NCBI RefSeq assembly: GCF_003026395.1
Contig: NZ_PYOO01000001.1
Location: 682,001-746,000 of the forward strand
Direction: 5' to 3'
Source of the DNA: Photobacterium iliopiscarium
GTDB taxonomy: Bacteria > Pseudomonadota > Gammaproteobacteria > Enterobacterales > Vibrionaceae
Length of the DNA stretch: 64,000 nucleotides
Shown here: in pieces, positions 1-9,500 of the stretch
Layout: each line of letters begins with the position of its first letter
Numbering within the stretch: the first letter of the stretch is position 1
Translations under genes and position numbers: made by a program
The notes under the pieces: model-generated
Database searches by the model: none
What the model saw: only the letters and a program-made list of their open reading frames with translations
Told to the model about the DNA's origin: nothing

Positions 1-579
1 AATGGTGAAGTGTTTGATATTGAACGTAGTGTTGAATTAGGCGGCAATATTCACTCAAAAGGAGTAATGATTTTATCGGCGTACTTAGCATCTGTGTTTG
101 GTAAAACCGCTAAGATACCATTAACCACCCATCTGACCTTTGAGCAATCCTATGGTGGTGTCGATGGCGATAGCGCTTCTATGGCGGAAGTGTGTGCGAT
201 TGTGTCTGCTTTTTCAGGGTTACCATTACGGCAAGATATCGCGATCACTGGCTCAATGAATCAGTTTGGTGAAGCTCAGCCAATCGGTGGTGTGAATCAG
301 AAAATTGAAGGCTTTTTTGATGTGTGTGGCATCAAAGGTAGAACACCAGGACAAGGGGTTATGATCCCTGAGTCAAACGTGCACAATTTAATGTTACGAA
401 AAGACATTGTTGAAGCGGTTGAAAAAGGTGAGTTTACCATTTGGGCGATTAGTCATGTATCACAAGCGATTGAAATATTTACGGGTAATGCGGTAGGGGT
501 CGAAGCGGAACAAGGTTTTTATCCATCAAATACAGTTTTCGGTTTAGTACAAAGTAAGCTTAATGCACTGCGTCGGTAG
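1..579 (+). CDS. Lon-type ATP-dependent protease, C-terminal part (5' end outside window)
   Basis: Only the last 192 residues are visible and the frame is open from base 1, so the GTG at 10 is not a believable start. The visible part is a Lon (S16) proteolytic domain. The catalytic Ser lies in GDSASMAE (visible residue 58) and the catalytic Lys in GGVNQKIEGF (visible residue 101). The spacing of 43 residues equals that of the Ser679/Lys722 pair of E. coli Lon. The sequence resembles the Lon-related proteases lacking the classical Lon N-terminal domain (YcbZ/LonB-like) more than housekeeping Lon, but the ATPase part needed to settle this is outside the window. Role by family: ATP-driven degradation of misfolded or regulatory cytoplasmic proteins. 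A hairpin terminator shared with the convergent cold-shock gene follows at 688-718. Confidence 0.85.
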   Translation, partial: NGEVFDIERSVELGGNIHSKGVMILSAYLASVFGKTAKIPLTTHLTFEQSYGGVDGDSASMAEVCAIVSAFSGLPLRQDIAITGSMNQFGEAQPIGGVNQKIEGFFDVCGIKGRTPGQGVMIPESNVHNLMLRKDIVEAVEKGEFTIWAISHVSQAIEIFTGNAVGVEAEQGFYPSNTVFGLVQSKLNALRR

Positions 580-687
580 TGATTGATGTGAATGGGTATT
601 AATAGCCGGACGCGTTGTTGAAGAGATTGAATTAAAAGCTGACTTGTTAAACGTTGGCTTTTTTTCTTTTTACTAAATAACAGATAT

Positions 688-718
688 AAAAAATGCCGGC
701 CTTAGCCAGCATTTTTTT
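688..718. terminator. Bidirectional rho-independent terminator
   Basis: Stem AATGCCGGC / GCCAGCATT (one mismatch) with loop CTTA, flanked by A-rich and T-rich tracts on both sides. It lies between the convergent Lon-type gene (plus) and the cold-shock gene (minus) and can serve both. Confidence 0.85.
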
Positions 719-738
719 CATTTATCAATAAAGATAAA

Positions 739-951
739 TTATAGAGCTACAACGTTTGCAGCTTGAAGACCTTTTTGGCCTTGCTCTACTTCAAAAGACA
801 CTTTTTGGCCTTCAGCAAGAGTTTTGAAACCTTCAGAAGCGATAGCACGGAAGTGAACGAATACGTCAGCGCCGCCGTTGTCTTGAGTAATGAAACCAAA
901 ACCTTTCTCTTCGTTAAACCATTTTACTAGACCAGTTGTTTGATTAGACAT
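739..951 (-). CDS. CspA-family cold-shock protein
   Basis: This 70-residue single cold-shock domain binds single-stranded RNA/DNA and, by family, acts as an RNA chaperone or antiterminator in the cytoplasm. RNP1 (KGFGFI) and RNP2 (VFVHF) are intact and the normal length is kept. It is almost identical to the protein encoded at 30240-30449: about 7 differences over 65 aligned residues, plus different N-terminal residues. The start ATG is preceded by a weak AAGGGA. A long AT-rich leader upstream (952-1130) is typical of cold-inducible csp genes, but no canonical enteric cold box was recognised. The precise member (cspA, cspE or similar) cannot be assigned from sequence alone. Confidence 0.95.
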
Positions 952-1373
952 GTGATGTCCCTTATTAGTTGAGATTAATTAACCGCTAAAATGCGATGTG
1001 CTACGTGGTTAAATTATTAATGTTACTGCCAATACAAGGGAAACACAGAGATACAAAACGAAAACGTCACTGTAACTTTTAGTTTAACTTTTACTTGGTG
1101 TTGCATTTAATAACTCTTAAACAACAGAGCGAGACGGATAATAGCAGGTGTGTTGCTGATGTATACTTATTTTTCTGTTTTTTTGAAAAAACTTATAGGT
1201 TCCTGCCAAAAAGAAGCCTATTTGTTTTATTTATTAATGGATTTTGGGTGTTAGTTGTTTAGAACAAAGCTTAATATGGCATTATGATTTGGAGTATCCA
1301 TAATCGTTCGTGCTTATAGGATATACAAATAGTATATTAGTACTAGAAATGAACGAAAACAGGGGAAGCAATA
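952..1373. promoter_or_regulatory. Intergenic region: divergent leaders of csp gene and hypothetical gene
   Basis: This gap of about 420 bp lies between divergent genes. The left part is the probable 5' UTR and promoter of the minus-strand cold-shock gene. Near the right end an inverted repeat ATATAC-aaata-GTATAT (1321-1337) lies about 40 bp before the start of the plus-strand gene and could be an operator. AGGGGA before the ATG at 1374 is a good ribosome binding site. No open frame with coding character was seen. Confidence 0.5.
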
Positions 1374-1745
1374 ATGACTCATGAAACTAAAACAATGGAA
1401 GTGCCTGTTGCTATCGCTGAAAGAGTGCAAGCACTTATTGATGGGTTTAAAGCAAAAGAAATATTTAAGGCTGAGCGTAAGGCGGTAGTGAATAACTTCC
1501 TTGCGATGGATGGTCTTAGTTGCGAAATGGCTGTATATAGCTTACCGCAAACTGAATTGCTTGATACGCTTCGTTTTGTCTATGAATTGTCAGGTACAAA
1601 CAGCAAATTCATTACAAATATTCTGATCCAATCGCGAGAAAACCCTAAGAAAGTGTTGTCCGATGCTCAGAGAACTGCGGCTAAAAGCCTATTATTTAAT
1701 TTGATTAATGATCCATCTGTTGTTTCAGCGATGAAAGAAATTTAA
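1374..1745 (+). CDS. Hypothetical protein, 123 aa, probably all-alpha
   Basis: I do not recognise this family. The product is a soluble 123-residue protein with no signal peptide or membrane segment. It is rich in Lys, Glu, Ala and Leu, suggesting helices, with a central segment containing two Cys-free Asn/Phe-rich stretches. A strong ribosome binding site (AGGGGA, spacing about 8) and a following hairpin terminator (1764-1824) support a real, single-gene transcript. It is divergent from the cold-shock gene. A small DNA-associated or regulatory protein is possible, but nothing in the sequence proves it. Confidence 0.7.
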   Translation: MTHETKTMEVPVAIAERVQALIDGFKAKEIFKAERKAVVNNFLAMDGLSCEMAVYSLPQTELLDTLRFVYELSGTNSKFITNILIQSRENPKKVLSDAQRTAAKSLLFNLINDPSVVSAMKEI

Positions 1746-1763
1746 TCTTATTAATTGATAATA

Positions 1764-1824
1764 AAAAAACCTGCATTTACTCTCTATTTTGCAAATAAAT
1801 GGAGAATTAAGATGCGGGTTTTTA
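1764..1824. terminator. Bidirectional terminator between hypothetical gene and hcr
   Basis: A long imperfect stem has base AACCTGCAT (1768-1776) paired with ATGCGGGTT (1812-1820), preceded by a run of A and followed by a run of T. It sits between convergent genes. Confidence 0.75.
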
Positions 1825-1849
1825 TTTAACATTCGCGCGCGGTCGATGA

Positions 1850-2872
1850 TTAAAAACTGACGTCGGTGTTATCGATCAATGTTGATGAGCAGGCAAGTAC
1901 ATAGCCTTGTTCAATCTCTGCTGCCGTTAAGGTCATGCTACTGCTTGAGTTGACACTGTTCGGTGTTACTTTACAACGGCAAGATCCACAGACACCGCTA
2001 CGACAAGCTACAAGAAGAGGTAATCCTGCACTTTCAAGTGCGGCTGCTAAATTATCACCATGATTAGCCGTTAATGTTTGACCAAAAGCCGGTACATTGA
2101 GTGTTAATGCGGTGGTGAGTGTTTCTGTGGCGGCTATTGGGGTGAAACTTTCTTGAAAAAATTGTGCCATATTAAATTCAAGTTGTTGTAAGTATTGACT
2201 TACATCTTCCATAAATCCTTCTGGGCCACATAAATAAACTGTTCGTTGATGCAAGTTAGGCGTGAGCTGTTCTAGCCATGTTTTATCTAATCGACCTTGA
2301 TGGCAGTCTGTGTTCACTTTATCTTTCAAAAGTAGCTGTAAATTAAAGTGACTATTATCACGATCTAATTGATTAAGCTGTTCAAAAAAGAGAGTCTGTG
2401 ACGGACTTTTTGCGACATGAATAAAGCAAATATCAATATTCGCGTTATGTTCAAGCCAATATTTAGCCATAGAATAAACTGGCGTAATGCCGCAACCGGC
2501 ACTGATCAATAATACACTTTGGTTTTCAGGTGGATGATCAATACAGTTAAAGTCACCTGTTGGTTTTAATAATTGTATTTTTTCGCCAATAGCCAATGTA
2601 TCTACAAGGTAAGTTGATACTTTGCCGCCATCCACCCGTTTAATCGTGAGTTCTAAGGTTGATTGTTGCGGTGTTGAACTGATTGAATACGCACGAAATA
2701 GTAATTTATCATCGATGCGTATACCTAAACTAACAAATTGCCCTGGTTTAAAATCAATGGATTCGGCACCAACCAGTGGCTGTAATTCGATGGTTACAGT
2801 GTCTGGTGTTTGTTGCCATTTATTAATACAAACAAATGTTTCTGGTTGGTGATTTTGCCATTTATCTAACAT
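1850..2872 (-). CDS. hcr: NADH oxidoreductase Hcr (electron donor of hybrid cluster protein)
   Basis: Hcr passes electrons from NADH through FAD and a [2Fe-2S] cluster to Hcp. An FAD-binding reductase domain comes first (RAYSISSTP flavin motif near residue 62), then an NAD-binding domain (LLISAGCGITPVYSM; CGPEGFM), and a C-terminal plant-type ferredoxin domain with CRSGVCGSCRC and a distal Cys in LACSS. The length of about 340 residues is normal. The next ATG upstream (2878) has AGG too close to it, while the ATG at 2872 has AGG at about 7 nt, so I prefer 2872. It lies 110 bp downstream of hcp in the same orientation, with a large hairpin in the gap (2909-2954), so co-transcription with attenuation is likely. 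Confidence 0.93.
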   Translation of the reverse strand: MLDKWQNHQPETFVCINKWQQTPDTVTIELQPLVGAESIDFKPGQFVSLGIRIDDKLLFRAYSISSTPQQSTLELTIKRVDGGKVSTYLVDTLAIGEKIQLLKPTGDFNCIDHPPENQSVLLISAGCGITPVYSMAKYWLEHNANIDICFIHVAKSPSQTLFFEQLNQLDRDNSHFNLQLLLKDKVNTDCHQGRLDKTWLEQLTPNLHQRTVYLCGPEGFMEDVSQYLQQLEFNMAQFFQESFTPIAATETLTTALTLNVPAFGQTLTANHGDNLAAALESAGLPLLVACRSGVCGSCRCKVTPNSVNSSSSMTLTAAEIEQGYVLACSSTLIDNTDVSF

Positions 2873-2908
2873 TATCATGCCTATAAAAAATCGAAATGAA
2901 TAAATAAA

Positions 2909-2954
2909 GCCCCTATTATTTATATAAACAACAGGTTATATAAACAACAGGGGC
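2909..2954 (-). promoter_or_regulatory. hcp-hcr intercistronic hairpin with tandem 15-bp repeat
   Basis: On the transcribed (minus) strand an 11-bp stem, GCCCCTGTTGT against ATAATAGGGGC (two G-U pairs), encloses TATATA segments that can pair further. TTTATTTATT follows it. The loop side holds a direct repeat of TATATAAACAACAGG (plus strand, 2921-2935 and 2937-2951). It may partly terminate transcription, or protect the hcp message, so that hcp is made in excess over hcr. Confidence 0.6.
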
Positions 2955-2988
2955 AATAATGTTATACGTCAATGCTATACGTGTAAGA

Positions 2989-4650
2989 TTACGCGCCTAA
3001 GATAGTTTTAAGATCTGCCTCAGGGGTTGAGATCGAACGCATATCGAATTTTTCAGCAATAATAGCCAATAGGTTATCGGTTAAAAATGCAGGTGCTGTT
3101 GGACCTGTATAAATACCTTTAACACCTAATGCAAATAAGGTTAGTAAGATCACAATCGCTTTTTGTTCAAACCAAGATAACACTAGAGTTAGTGGTAATT
3201 CGTTAATACCACAATCAAATTCTTTCGCTAATGCGAGTGCTAACTGAATGGCTGAATAAGCATCATTACATTGGCCCACATCGAGTAAACGTGGAATACC
3301 ATTAATGTCGCCAAAGTTATTTTTATTAAAGCGATATTTACCACAAGCTAACGTTAAGATTAGTGAATCTTGAGGAACTTGTGCAGCAAAATCAGTGAAA
3401 TAACTGCGTTCTGCTTTCTCACCGTCACAACCACCAACAAGGAAGAAGTGGCTGATATTGCCTTGTTTAACTTGATCAATAACAGCCGGCGCGGCTGCCA
3501 TTAATGCATTGCGACCAAAACCGATAGTGATCATATGTTCGATTTCAGTGTGCTTAAAGCCGTCTAATGCTAATGCACAATCAATAACTTGAGTAAAATC
3601 ATCACCTTCAATATGTGCGACACCAGGCCATGCCACGATGCTACGTGTAAAGATACGATCTGCATATTGACCTACATTCGGGTTAATTAGGCAGTTTGAT
3701 GTCATTACGATTGCGCCAGGGAAATTGGCAAATTCAATCTGCTGGTTCTGCCAAGCACTACCGTAGTTACCCACTAAGTGAGGGTATTTCTTCAGTTCAG
3801 GGTAGCTGTGAGCAGGTAACATTTCACCATTGGTGTAAACGTTAATATTTTTGCCTTCAGTTTGTTGTAGGATCTTTTCAAGATCGTGCAAGTCATGACC
3901 TGAAACTAAAATACATTTACCTTGAATTGGCTTAACGTTAACTTGGCTTGGTACTGGGTGACCAAAGGTATTGGTCTCGCCTAAATCAAGCATCTCCATT
4001 ACTTTGTAGTTCATTAGACCAATTTCCATTGAACACTCAAGTAATGCATTTAGATCAGTAGGATCTGTGCCTAACCAGCCCATGATGTGATGGTATTGTG
4101 CATAAATAGCATTGTCTGTTTGCTCTAACACACGCGCATGCTCCATGTAAGCCGCTGCGCCTTTTAGGCCATATAAACACAATAAACGTAAACCAATGAC
4201 ATCTTCATTGATGGTTTCATAGCCGCGGTTAACCGCAACTTGTGGTGCTAACGCTAAGATAGCATCAATATTATCGGGTAATTCAAATTCAGCCACTGCG
4301 GGTAGGGTCGGTAATGGCTGTTGTGCTAGTGTCATTGCAGCGGTAACAGCTTGTGTTAAGCGTGCTTTGTAACTGGCAGCAAGATTGGTTAGCGCTAGAA
4401 TGCGATCGCGATCAAAGTTAACATTGGTTAAGGTTGAGAAGAATGCACGTGGTGCCCAATGGTTAATTTCGTCGTCAACAATATCAAACTTCTGTGCAAG
4501 ATCTGCCCAATATGATACCCCTTGTAAGGTATAAACTAGCACATCTTGTAGATCTGAAATTTCAGCAGTTTTACCGCACATACCTGCGGCGTAAGAACAG
4601 CCTTTTTTAATGGGTGTTTCTATTGTCTGTTCACATTGAATACAAAACAT
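2989..4650 (-). CDS. hcp: Hydroxylamine reductase / hybrid cluster protein Hcp
   Basis: Hcp reduces hydroxylamine in vitro and, in E. coli, acts as an NO reductase and S-nitrosation factor under anaerobic nitrosative stress. The N-terminal cysteines Cys3, Cys6, Cys18 and Cys25 give CX2CX11CX6C, the enterobacterial ([2Fe-2S]) pattern rather than the clostridial/Desulfovibrio one. Hybrid-cluster ligands are recognisable in order: [49 protein letters not shown] and SWFEQKA. The length of 553 matches the family. GGAG lies 9 nt before the ATG. Upstream are a sigma-54 promoter and two NorR-like sites, and norR is the next gene upstream in the same orientation, so NO-dependent activation by NorR is strongly suggested. 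Confidence 0.97.
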   Translation of the reverse strand: MFCIQCEQTIETPIKKGCSYAAGMCGKTAEISDLQDVLVYTLQGVSYWADLAQKFDIVDDEINHWAPRAFFSTLTNVNFDRDRILALTNLAASYKARLTQAVTAAMTLAQQPLPTLPAVAEFELPDNIDAILALAPQVAVNRGYETINEDVIGLRLLCLYGLKGAAAYMEHARVLEQTDNAIYAQYHHIMGWLGTDPTDLNALLECSMEIGLMNYKVMEMLDLGETNTFGHPVPSQVNVKPIQGKCILVSGHDLHDLEKILQQTEGKNINVYTNGEMLPAHSYPELKKYPHLVGNYGSAWQNQQIEFANFPGAIVMTSNCLINPNVGQYADRIFTRSIVAWPGVAHIEGDDFTQVIDCALALDGFKHTEIEHMITIGFGRNALMAAAPAVIDQVKQGNISHFFLVGGCDGEKAERSYFTDFAAQVPQDSLILTLACGKYRFNKNNFGDINGIPRLLDVGQCNDAYSAIQLALALAKEFDCGINELPLTLVLSWFEQKAIVILLTLFALGVKGIYTGPTAPAFLTDNLLAIIAEKFDMRSISTPEADLKTILGA

Positions 4651-4704
4651 GAAAAAGCTCCAGCGTTTGATTATCTAATTATAAATATGATCTATTTACT
4701 ATAT

Positions 4705-4720
4705 AGCATTAACTGTGCCA
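4705..4720 (-). promoter_or_regulatory. Sigma-54 (-24/-12) promoter of hcp-hcr
   Basis: The minus strand reads TGGCACAGTTAATGCT. Compared with the sigma-54 consensus TGGCACG-N4-TTGCW, the -24 element TGGCAC is perfect and the -12 element ATGCT keeps the invariant GC at the right spacing. The transcription start would fall near 4693, about 43 nt before the hcp start codon. It lies downstream of two activator-type sites, as expected for an AAA+ activator such as NorR. Confidence 0.85.
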
Positions 4721-4771
4721 GTTTTTATGTTGTTGTTTTTAATATGTTTATTTGAATTTTCATTTATTGAT

Positions 4772-4811
4772 GATGTTATAAATACATCACTTTTGTTGTA
4801 AATATGACATC
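4772..4811 (-). promoter_or_regulatory. Two NorR-type enhancer sites upstream of hcp
   Basis: Site 1 (4772-4788) is GATGTTATAAATACATC, a perfect GATGT-N7-ACATC inverted repeat. Site 2 (4795-4811) is GTTGTAAATATGACATC. Both contain the GT-N7-AC core described for NorR enhancers. They lie about 52-106 bp upstream of the -24 element and are 23 bp apart centre to centre, close to two helical turns, so they would occupy nearly the same helix face. Confidence 0.75.
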
Positions 4812-4829
4812 ATTATTTTTATGCTAGTA

Positions 4830-6353
4830 TTATTTGATACCTAATTTTTTCCCCATTCGGTAGAGATTACCGCGATCCATTTGTAAAAATTCTGCTGATT
4901 TTGCCCAGTTTTTGTTTGTTTTTTCAAGCGTGTGTTCAATTAGTTGTTTTTGGTAGTGTTCGACTAATTGACGCATGGGTTGTGATTGTTCGGGGAAAAA
5001 TGACGATGTGTTTTTAACATCACTTGTGGGCGGGAGATCAAAATATTGATTTGTGATGGTGTTTTGTTCATCTTGTATTGCTCGTAAGGCTGCTCGTGTA
5101 AGTGTATGTTCTAACTCACGAATATTACCAGGCCATGGTTTTGATTCAAGCATACTTAATACTTTAGGATGAATATGAAGATTGGGAATATTAAATTGGT
5201 GACGGACTTTTTCTAATAAGTAGCCAGCAAGAACGGGAATATCGTCATGGCGTTCACGCAATGATGGTACAAAAATAGGGAATACATTAAGACGGTGATA
5301 TAAATCGGCTCGAAAATGACCAAGCTCGACTTCGGCTTCTAACTGACGATTTGTTGCTGCAATAATTCGCACATTGACGTGTAAGTGTTGATCGCTGCCG
5401 ACACGTTGAAGTTCACCTTGTTGGATCACCCGTAATAGTTTTGCTTGTAAAATTAAAGGTAATTCGCCAATTTCATCTAAAAATAATGTTCCACCATCAG
5501 CTAATTCAAATTTACCTGCTCGATGACTATTTGCGCCTGTGAATGCTCCTTTTACATGACCAAATAACTCACTTTCCGCTAATCCTTCTGGCAATGCGGC
5601 ACAGTTAATATAAATCATTGGTGTATCAGCACGTGCAGATTGAGCATGAATAGCATGAGCGACCAGTTCTTTACCCGTTCCTGTTTCACCACTAATAAGC
5701 ACTGCATAATCAGACTTTGCAACGGTGGCAATATTGGTTCGTAATCGTTGCATAACGGCACTGATTCCGACCATTTCACCTTGTTGTAAACGTGCTTGTT
5801 GGATCAGTGTATTTGTGAGTGATTTTTGCTTTTTATTTTGATCTTTAAGTGCATTAAATTGAGCAATATTACGTAATGTTGCCGCTGCTAAAGCGGCAAA
5901 GGTTTCAATAGCAACGGTTTCAATGTCATCAAATGCGCCAACGGTTAAGGAATCTAACGTTAATACTCCAACTAATTGACCTTCGACATACAAGCTGCAA
6001 CCTAAACAATCATGAATATCAATGGTTTGTTGTTCATTAAGTAAAATGCCATCAAAAGGATCGGGTAATGGTGAATCGGCATCAAACCGGACCGGTTGTT
6101 TACTGGCCATAATTGCTTCTAAACGCGGATGGGCTTGAGGGTAAAAGCGTCGTCCTAATACGGCAGGGGATAAACCTTTAACCGCAATCGGTGTTAATAG
6201 ACCTTCTTTATCCAATATAAAGAGTGCACTTGCATCACAGGGAAAGACTTGATCGATACCATCAATGAGATGTTGATAATGCTGTTTACTCGCAAGGTTA
6301 GCGCTGAGGTTAAGGGCTATGTTAAGCAGTACATTATCGAGTTTTGAATTCAT
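4830..6353 (-). CDS. norR: NO-responsive sigma-54-dependent activator NorR
   Basis: NorR senses nitric oxide through a mononuclear iron in its GAF domain and activates sigma-54 promoters. The N-terminal GAF domain spans about residues 20-170. It retains PDPFDG and IHDC (His114, Cys116), matching the iron-site region of E. coli NorR. The central AAA+ domain has Walker A GETGTGKE (222-229), the sigma-54-contact loop GAFTGA (269-274) and Walker B DEIGE (293-297). A C-terminal Fis-type helix-turn-helix ends the protein. The 507 residues match the family. It is encoded directly upstream of hcp-hcr, its probable target, rather than next to norVW as in E. coli. A third NorR-type site at 6395-6411 suggests autoregulation. 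Confidence 0.93.
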   Translation of the reverse strand: MNSKLDNVLLNIALNLSANLASKQHYQHLIDGIDQVFPCDASALFILDKEGLLTPIAVKGLSPAVLGRRFYPQAHPRLEAIMASKQPVRFDADSPLPDPFDGILLNEQQTIDIHDCLGCSLYVEGQLVGVLTLDSLTVGAFDDIETVAIETFAALAAATLRNIAQFNALKDQNKKQKSLTNTLIQQARLQQGEMVGISAVMQRLRTNIATVAKSDYAVLISGETGTGKELVAHAIHAQSARADTPMIYINCAALPEGLAESELFGHVKGAFTGANSHRAGKFELADGGTLFLDEIGELPLILQAKLLRVIQQGELQRVGSDQHLHVNVRIIAATNRQLEAEVELGHFRADLYHRLNVFPIFVPSLRERHDDIPVLAGYLLEKVRHQFNIPNLHIHPKVLSMLESKPWPGNIRELEHTLTRAALRAIQDEQNTITNQYFDLPPTSDVKNTSSFFPEQSQPMRQLVEHYQKQLIEHTLEKTNKNWAKSAEFLQMDRGNLYRMGKKLGIK

Positions 6354-6394
6354 AATAACCTAGTCGATGCTGATGATGGAATGACAATATATTT

Positions 6395-6411
6395 GATGTC
6401 TTTATTACATC
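6395..6411 (-). promoter_or_regulatory. NorR-type site in front of norR
   Basis: GATGTCTTTATTACATC is a perfect GATGT-N7-ACATC inverted repeat with the same arms as site 1 in front of hcp. It lies 42 bp before the norR start codon, a position suited to autorepression. No sigma-54 promoter was seen here. Confidence 0.65.
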
Positions 6412-6449
6412 ATAGTAAAGATTGGGATTCTTTATTCTAAAACAACAAA

Positions 6450-6482
6450 ATAAAAAAAAGATGGATTATAAATCCATCTTTT
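6450..6482 (-). terminator. Rho-independent terminator of the AsmA-family gene
   Basis: Minus strand: a perfect stem AAAAGATGGATT / AATCCATCTTTT with a TAT loop, continued by a run of T. It separates the AsmA-family gene from norR, which is transcribed in the same direction. Confidence 0.85.
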
Positions 6483-6517
6483 AATGTTAAGTATTGAGCA
6501 TTTTTTAAGTTAATAAT

Positions 6518-9500
6518 TTATTGTGCTTGCCAAATTCGCTGGCATTCCGCGCTCCCATTTGCTGCAATAGGTTTTTCAAATAGCCATTGTAAAGGGGCGA
6601 CGACAGGGCTGGTTGTAAACCGTATTGAGGTCTCAAAAATGGCAGAGAGCGGTATTTCAAGATTAAACTTCTCAAACGTACCATGCACTTCTACAGGGGT
6701 TTGTAGGCTAAATATTTGTGCTCTTTTAGATCGTGGCGATAGATACAAGTTAAAGTCATGTTTTTTATAGCTAGCATCAAATGCGCCGTGAACCTGAATG
6801 CGTGAGGTATCAAGCAATAAATCACGTTGTTTTATATTGCCATTATGAACATTAAATCCGCCAGCAACACAGTTGAGTACCGAGTTATCTTTGGTGGTAA
6901 ATGTCGGTAATACAGCATCGGCTAAACTCACCGCCCACAGATCGATGAGATTCGCTTGATAAGCTTTAGGCCATGCCGCAAACCCAATAAAACCATTGGC
7001 ATTATTCATTAAGTTTTCTGGTGTATTAGCAACACTGCTTAAATCAAATTTGGCACTGATCTTACCGTGCATATCAGTTTTAGGATCGATACGACGGGCG
7101 ATAATGCCGTAATCAAAATTCTTCACCAACCCATTAAGTTTGATGGCAAATTTATCCCCTTTAGGCGCAACAGAACCATCAATATTGATATCACCACCGG
7201 GTAATTGAATATGCAATGGTTTCAGCGTTAATAGACCATTATGTAAGGTCCAATCCAATCTACCAGCGCCGAGCCAATCTTTACCTGAACGAACATTGCC
7301 GACGTTTAGTTTAAAATCAGCATTGAATAAATTTAATCCCTGCGGGCTGATAACATTCACGGGTTGGTTTTTAACAATAAGCTTATTATTTTTTTGGTTC
7401 TCAGGTAGCCATGCTTGCCAGTGTTTAAGTTTGAAATCATTAAGTTGAATAAACGGAGCATTCAGTGCCAATTTAATCTCAGGGCGATGGCGGTCATCAC
7501 CTTTAAGGGGCGGTAAAAAATCACCACGGCCTTTAAGTGTGCTGCTACCGACTTTGATGAGCATGTCACGCAAATGATAACCGATATTATCCATTGATAA
7601 TGATGCCAAGACTTTTACGGGTCCATAAGGGGGTAACTTGATCCCTGTAAAATCATCAAAGCGGTTTAAGTTGGGTGTTGTTGCTTCAAAACTAAGATTG
7701 AGATTTTTAGGATCAATCGGCAATACGACTTGCGATTGAGCATTAAATTTGATGTCACCTATGTTGGCATCTAGTTTAACGGGAATCGATTTACGGCCAT
7801 CATTGGCTTGTTGTAATGATACTGAATCAAGGTTAATGGCAACGGGTTTATTTGCTGCTCGGCCATCAAGGGTGAGGTGGGTTGCAGTATTGGGGCCAGT
7901 AATAAAATGCCCTTGATTTAGAGTAATATTAAAGGCTTTACCCGTGTAATTATCAGCAAGTTTTAATTGACCGCCATTAAGCTGAGCATCAATTTTTGCT
8001 TGTTCCATTAATTCTAATAGTGTTTTGCCTGATAATGAGACGGCAAGTTTGGCGCTATCTAAACGCATATCGAAATGATTAATGATATTAAATTGATGTA
8101 AAATTCGACCAATATCAGGTCTATTTACCGCTAAGTGTAATTGTGAATTAATGATCTGATTATTAATATCAAACGCGATATCACCACGATAAACGCTGCC
8201 CGCATAAGTCGCACTAAACGGGGATGTACTGAGTTTACCATTTCTAATTTGCCCCTTAAATGCCATGTTATTGACTTGCTGTTGTGCCCATAACATTTTA
8301 TCAACGTGCAAATTAACATCAGCATCTGCAATAACGATTTTATTGCTTAAAATAGGCACATCAAGATTAACCCCTTGGGTAGGGACTGTTTGTTCAACTT
8401 GAGGCAAACTTGCTTTATTAACAAACTGACTTAATTGGGTGAAATCTAATGTTTTAAATTGGCTGTTAAGTTTTAAAAAATGATGATCTTGTTGTGCTCG
8501 CCATTGTAAATTTAATTTTCCCTGACTGTTAAGTAGAGCGACATCAGGAATATTAAGATCAAGCCATTGACCATTGTTGGTTAGCTTACCGTTGAAATTA
8601 ATTTCACCGTGCATAGCGGCACGGGTACCTAACCATGGGCTCAGTTTTCCAGCATCGTTACTGTGGACATTAACATCAAACCAGCTGCCTTTTTTCCAGT
8701 CAGTGTTAACTAACTTTCCTTGCGCTTTTACATCTAACACTGGGCTAGAAAAGTGCAATGATGGTGTCCAGTTACGATGATTAATAATGTCAGATAATGT
8801 GCCTGCTTTTGCCGTGATATTAACAGGAATATTCATTATTTTGCCAGTAACATTAGAGCTGAATGGTTGTTCCATACCCGAATGTAATTGTGCTTTATCA
8901 ATTGCGAATGAGGCTTTAGCGCCCCAGTCGACATTGGCGTCATTAATAATGAGTCCAAGTTGACTGTTATCTAACCATTGCTGTAATTTTGTGCCTTCGG
9001 TTGTCAATTGCAGTTGGGCATTTTTAAGATGACCTGTCGCATTTGGTAATCCTGAAATCCAGCCTGCCATTTCGCCTAATGATGAGTTTTTAGCCCCTAA
9101 AGTAACGTCAACGTTGGAGGTCGATTGCGTTGCATCAATACTCGCATTACCTTTAAAGGCAACATTGGCAATATTGGCTGTCATCGGTGCAGATAATTTA
9201 CCTTTTTCACCGGTAATCTTGAGTGAAATTCCGTTAACGGGTGTGCCTAGTCCTTTGATTTTACCAATAGTTAATCCAAAGTGAGTTTGGGTTTTTACTA
9301 GCCATTGGTCTAAGGCTTTTTGTAATGGTGATTGTGGTGGCGCAGCGGCATACATGGTTGCTCGCATCATTTGTGGCTGCGGTTGTAACCATGGACGAAG
9401 ATCAATCACTGGAATATTTAATTTGCCATCAATCATATTTAATTGTTGGGAATTTTGTGCAAAACGTACATTAACATGACCATTTGCAGACGTGATTGGG

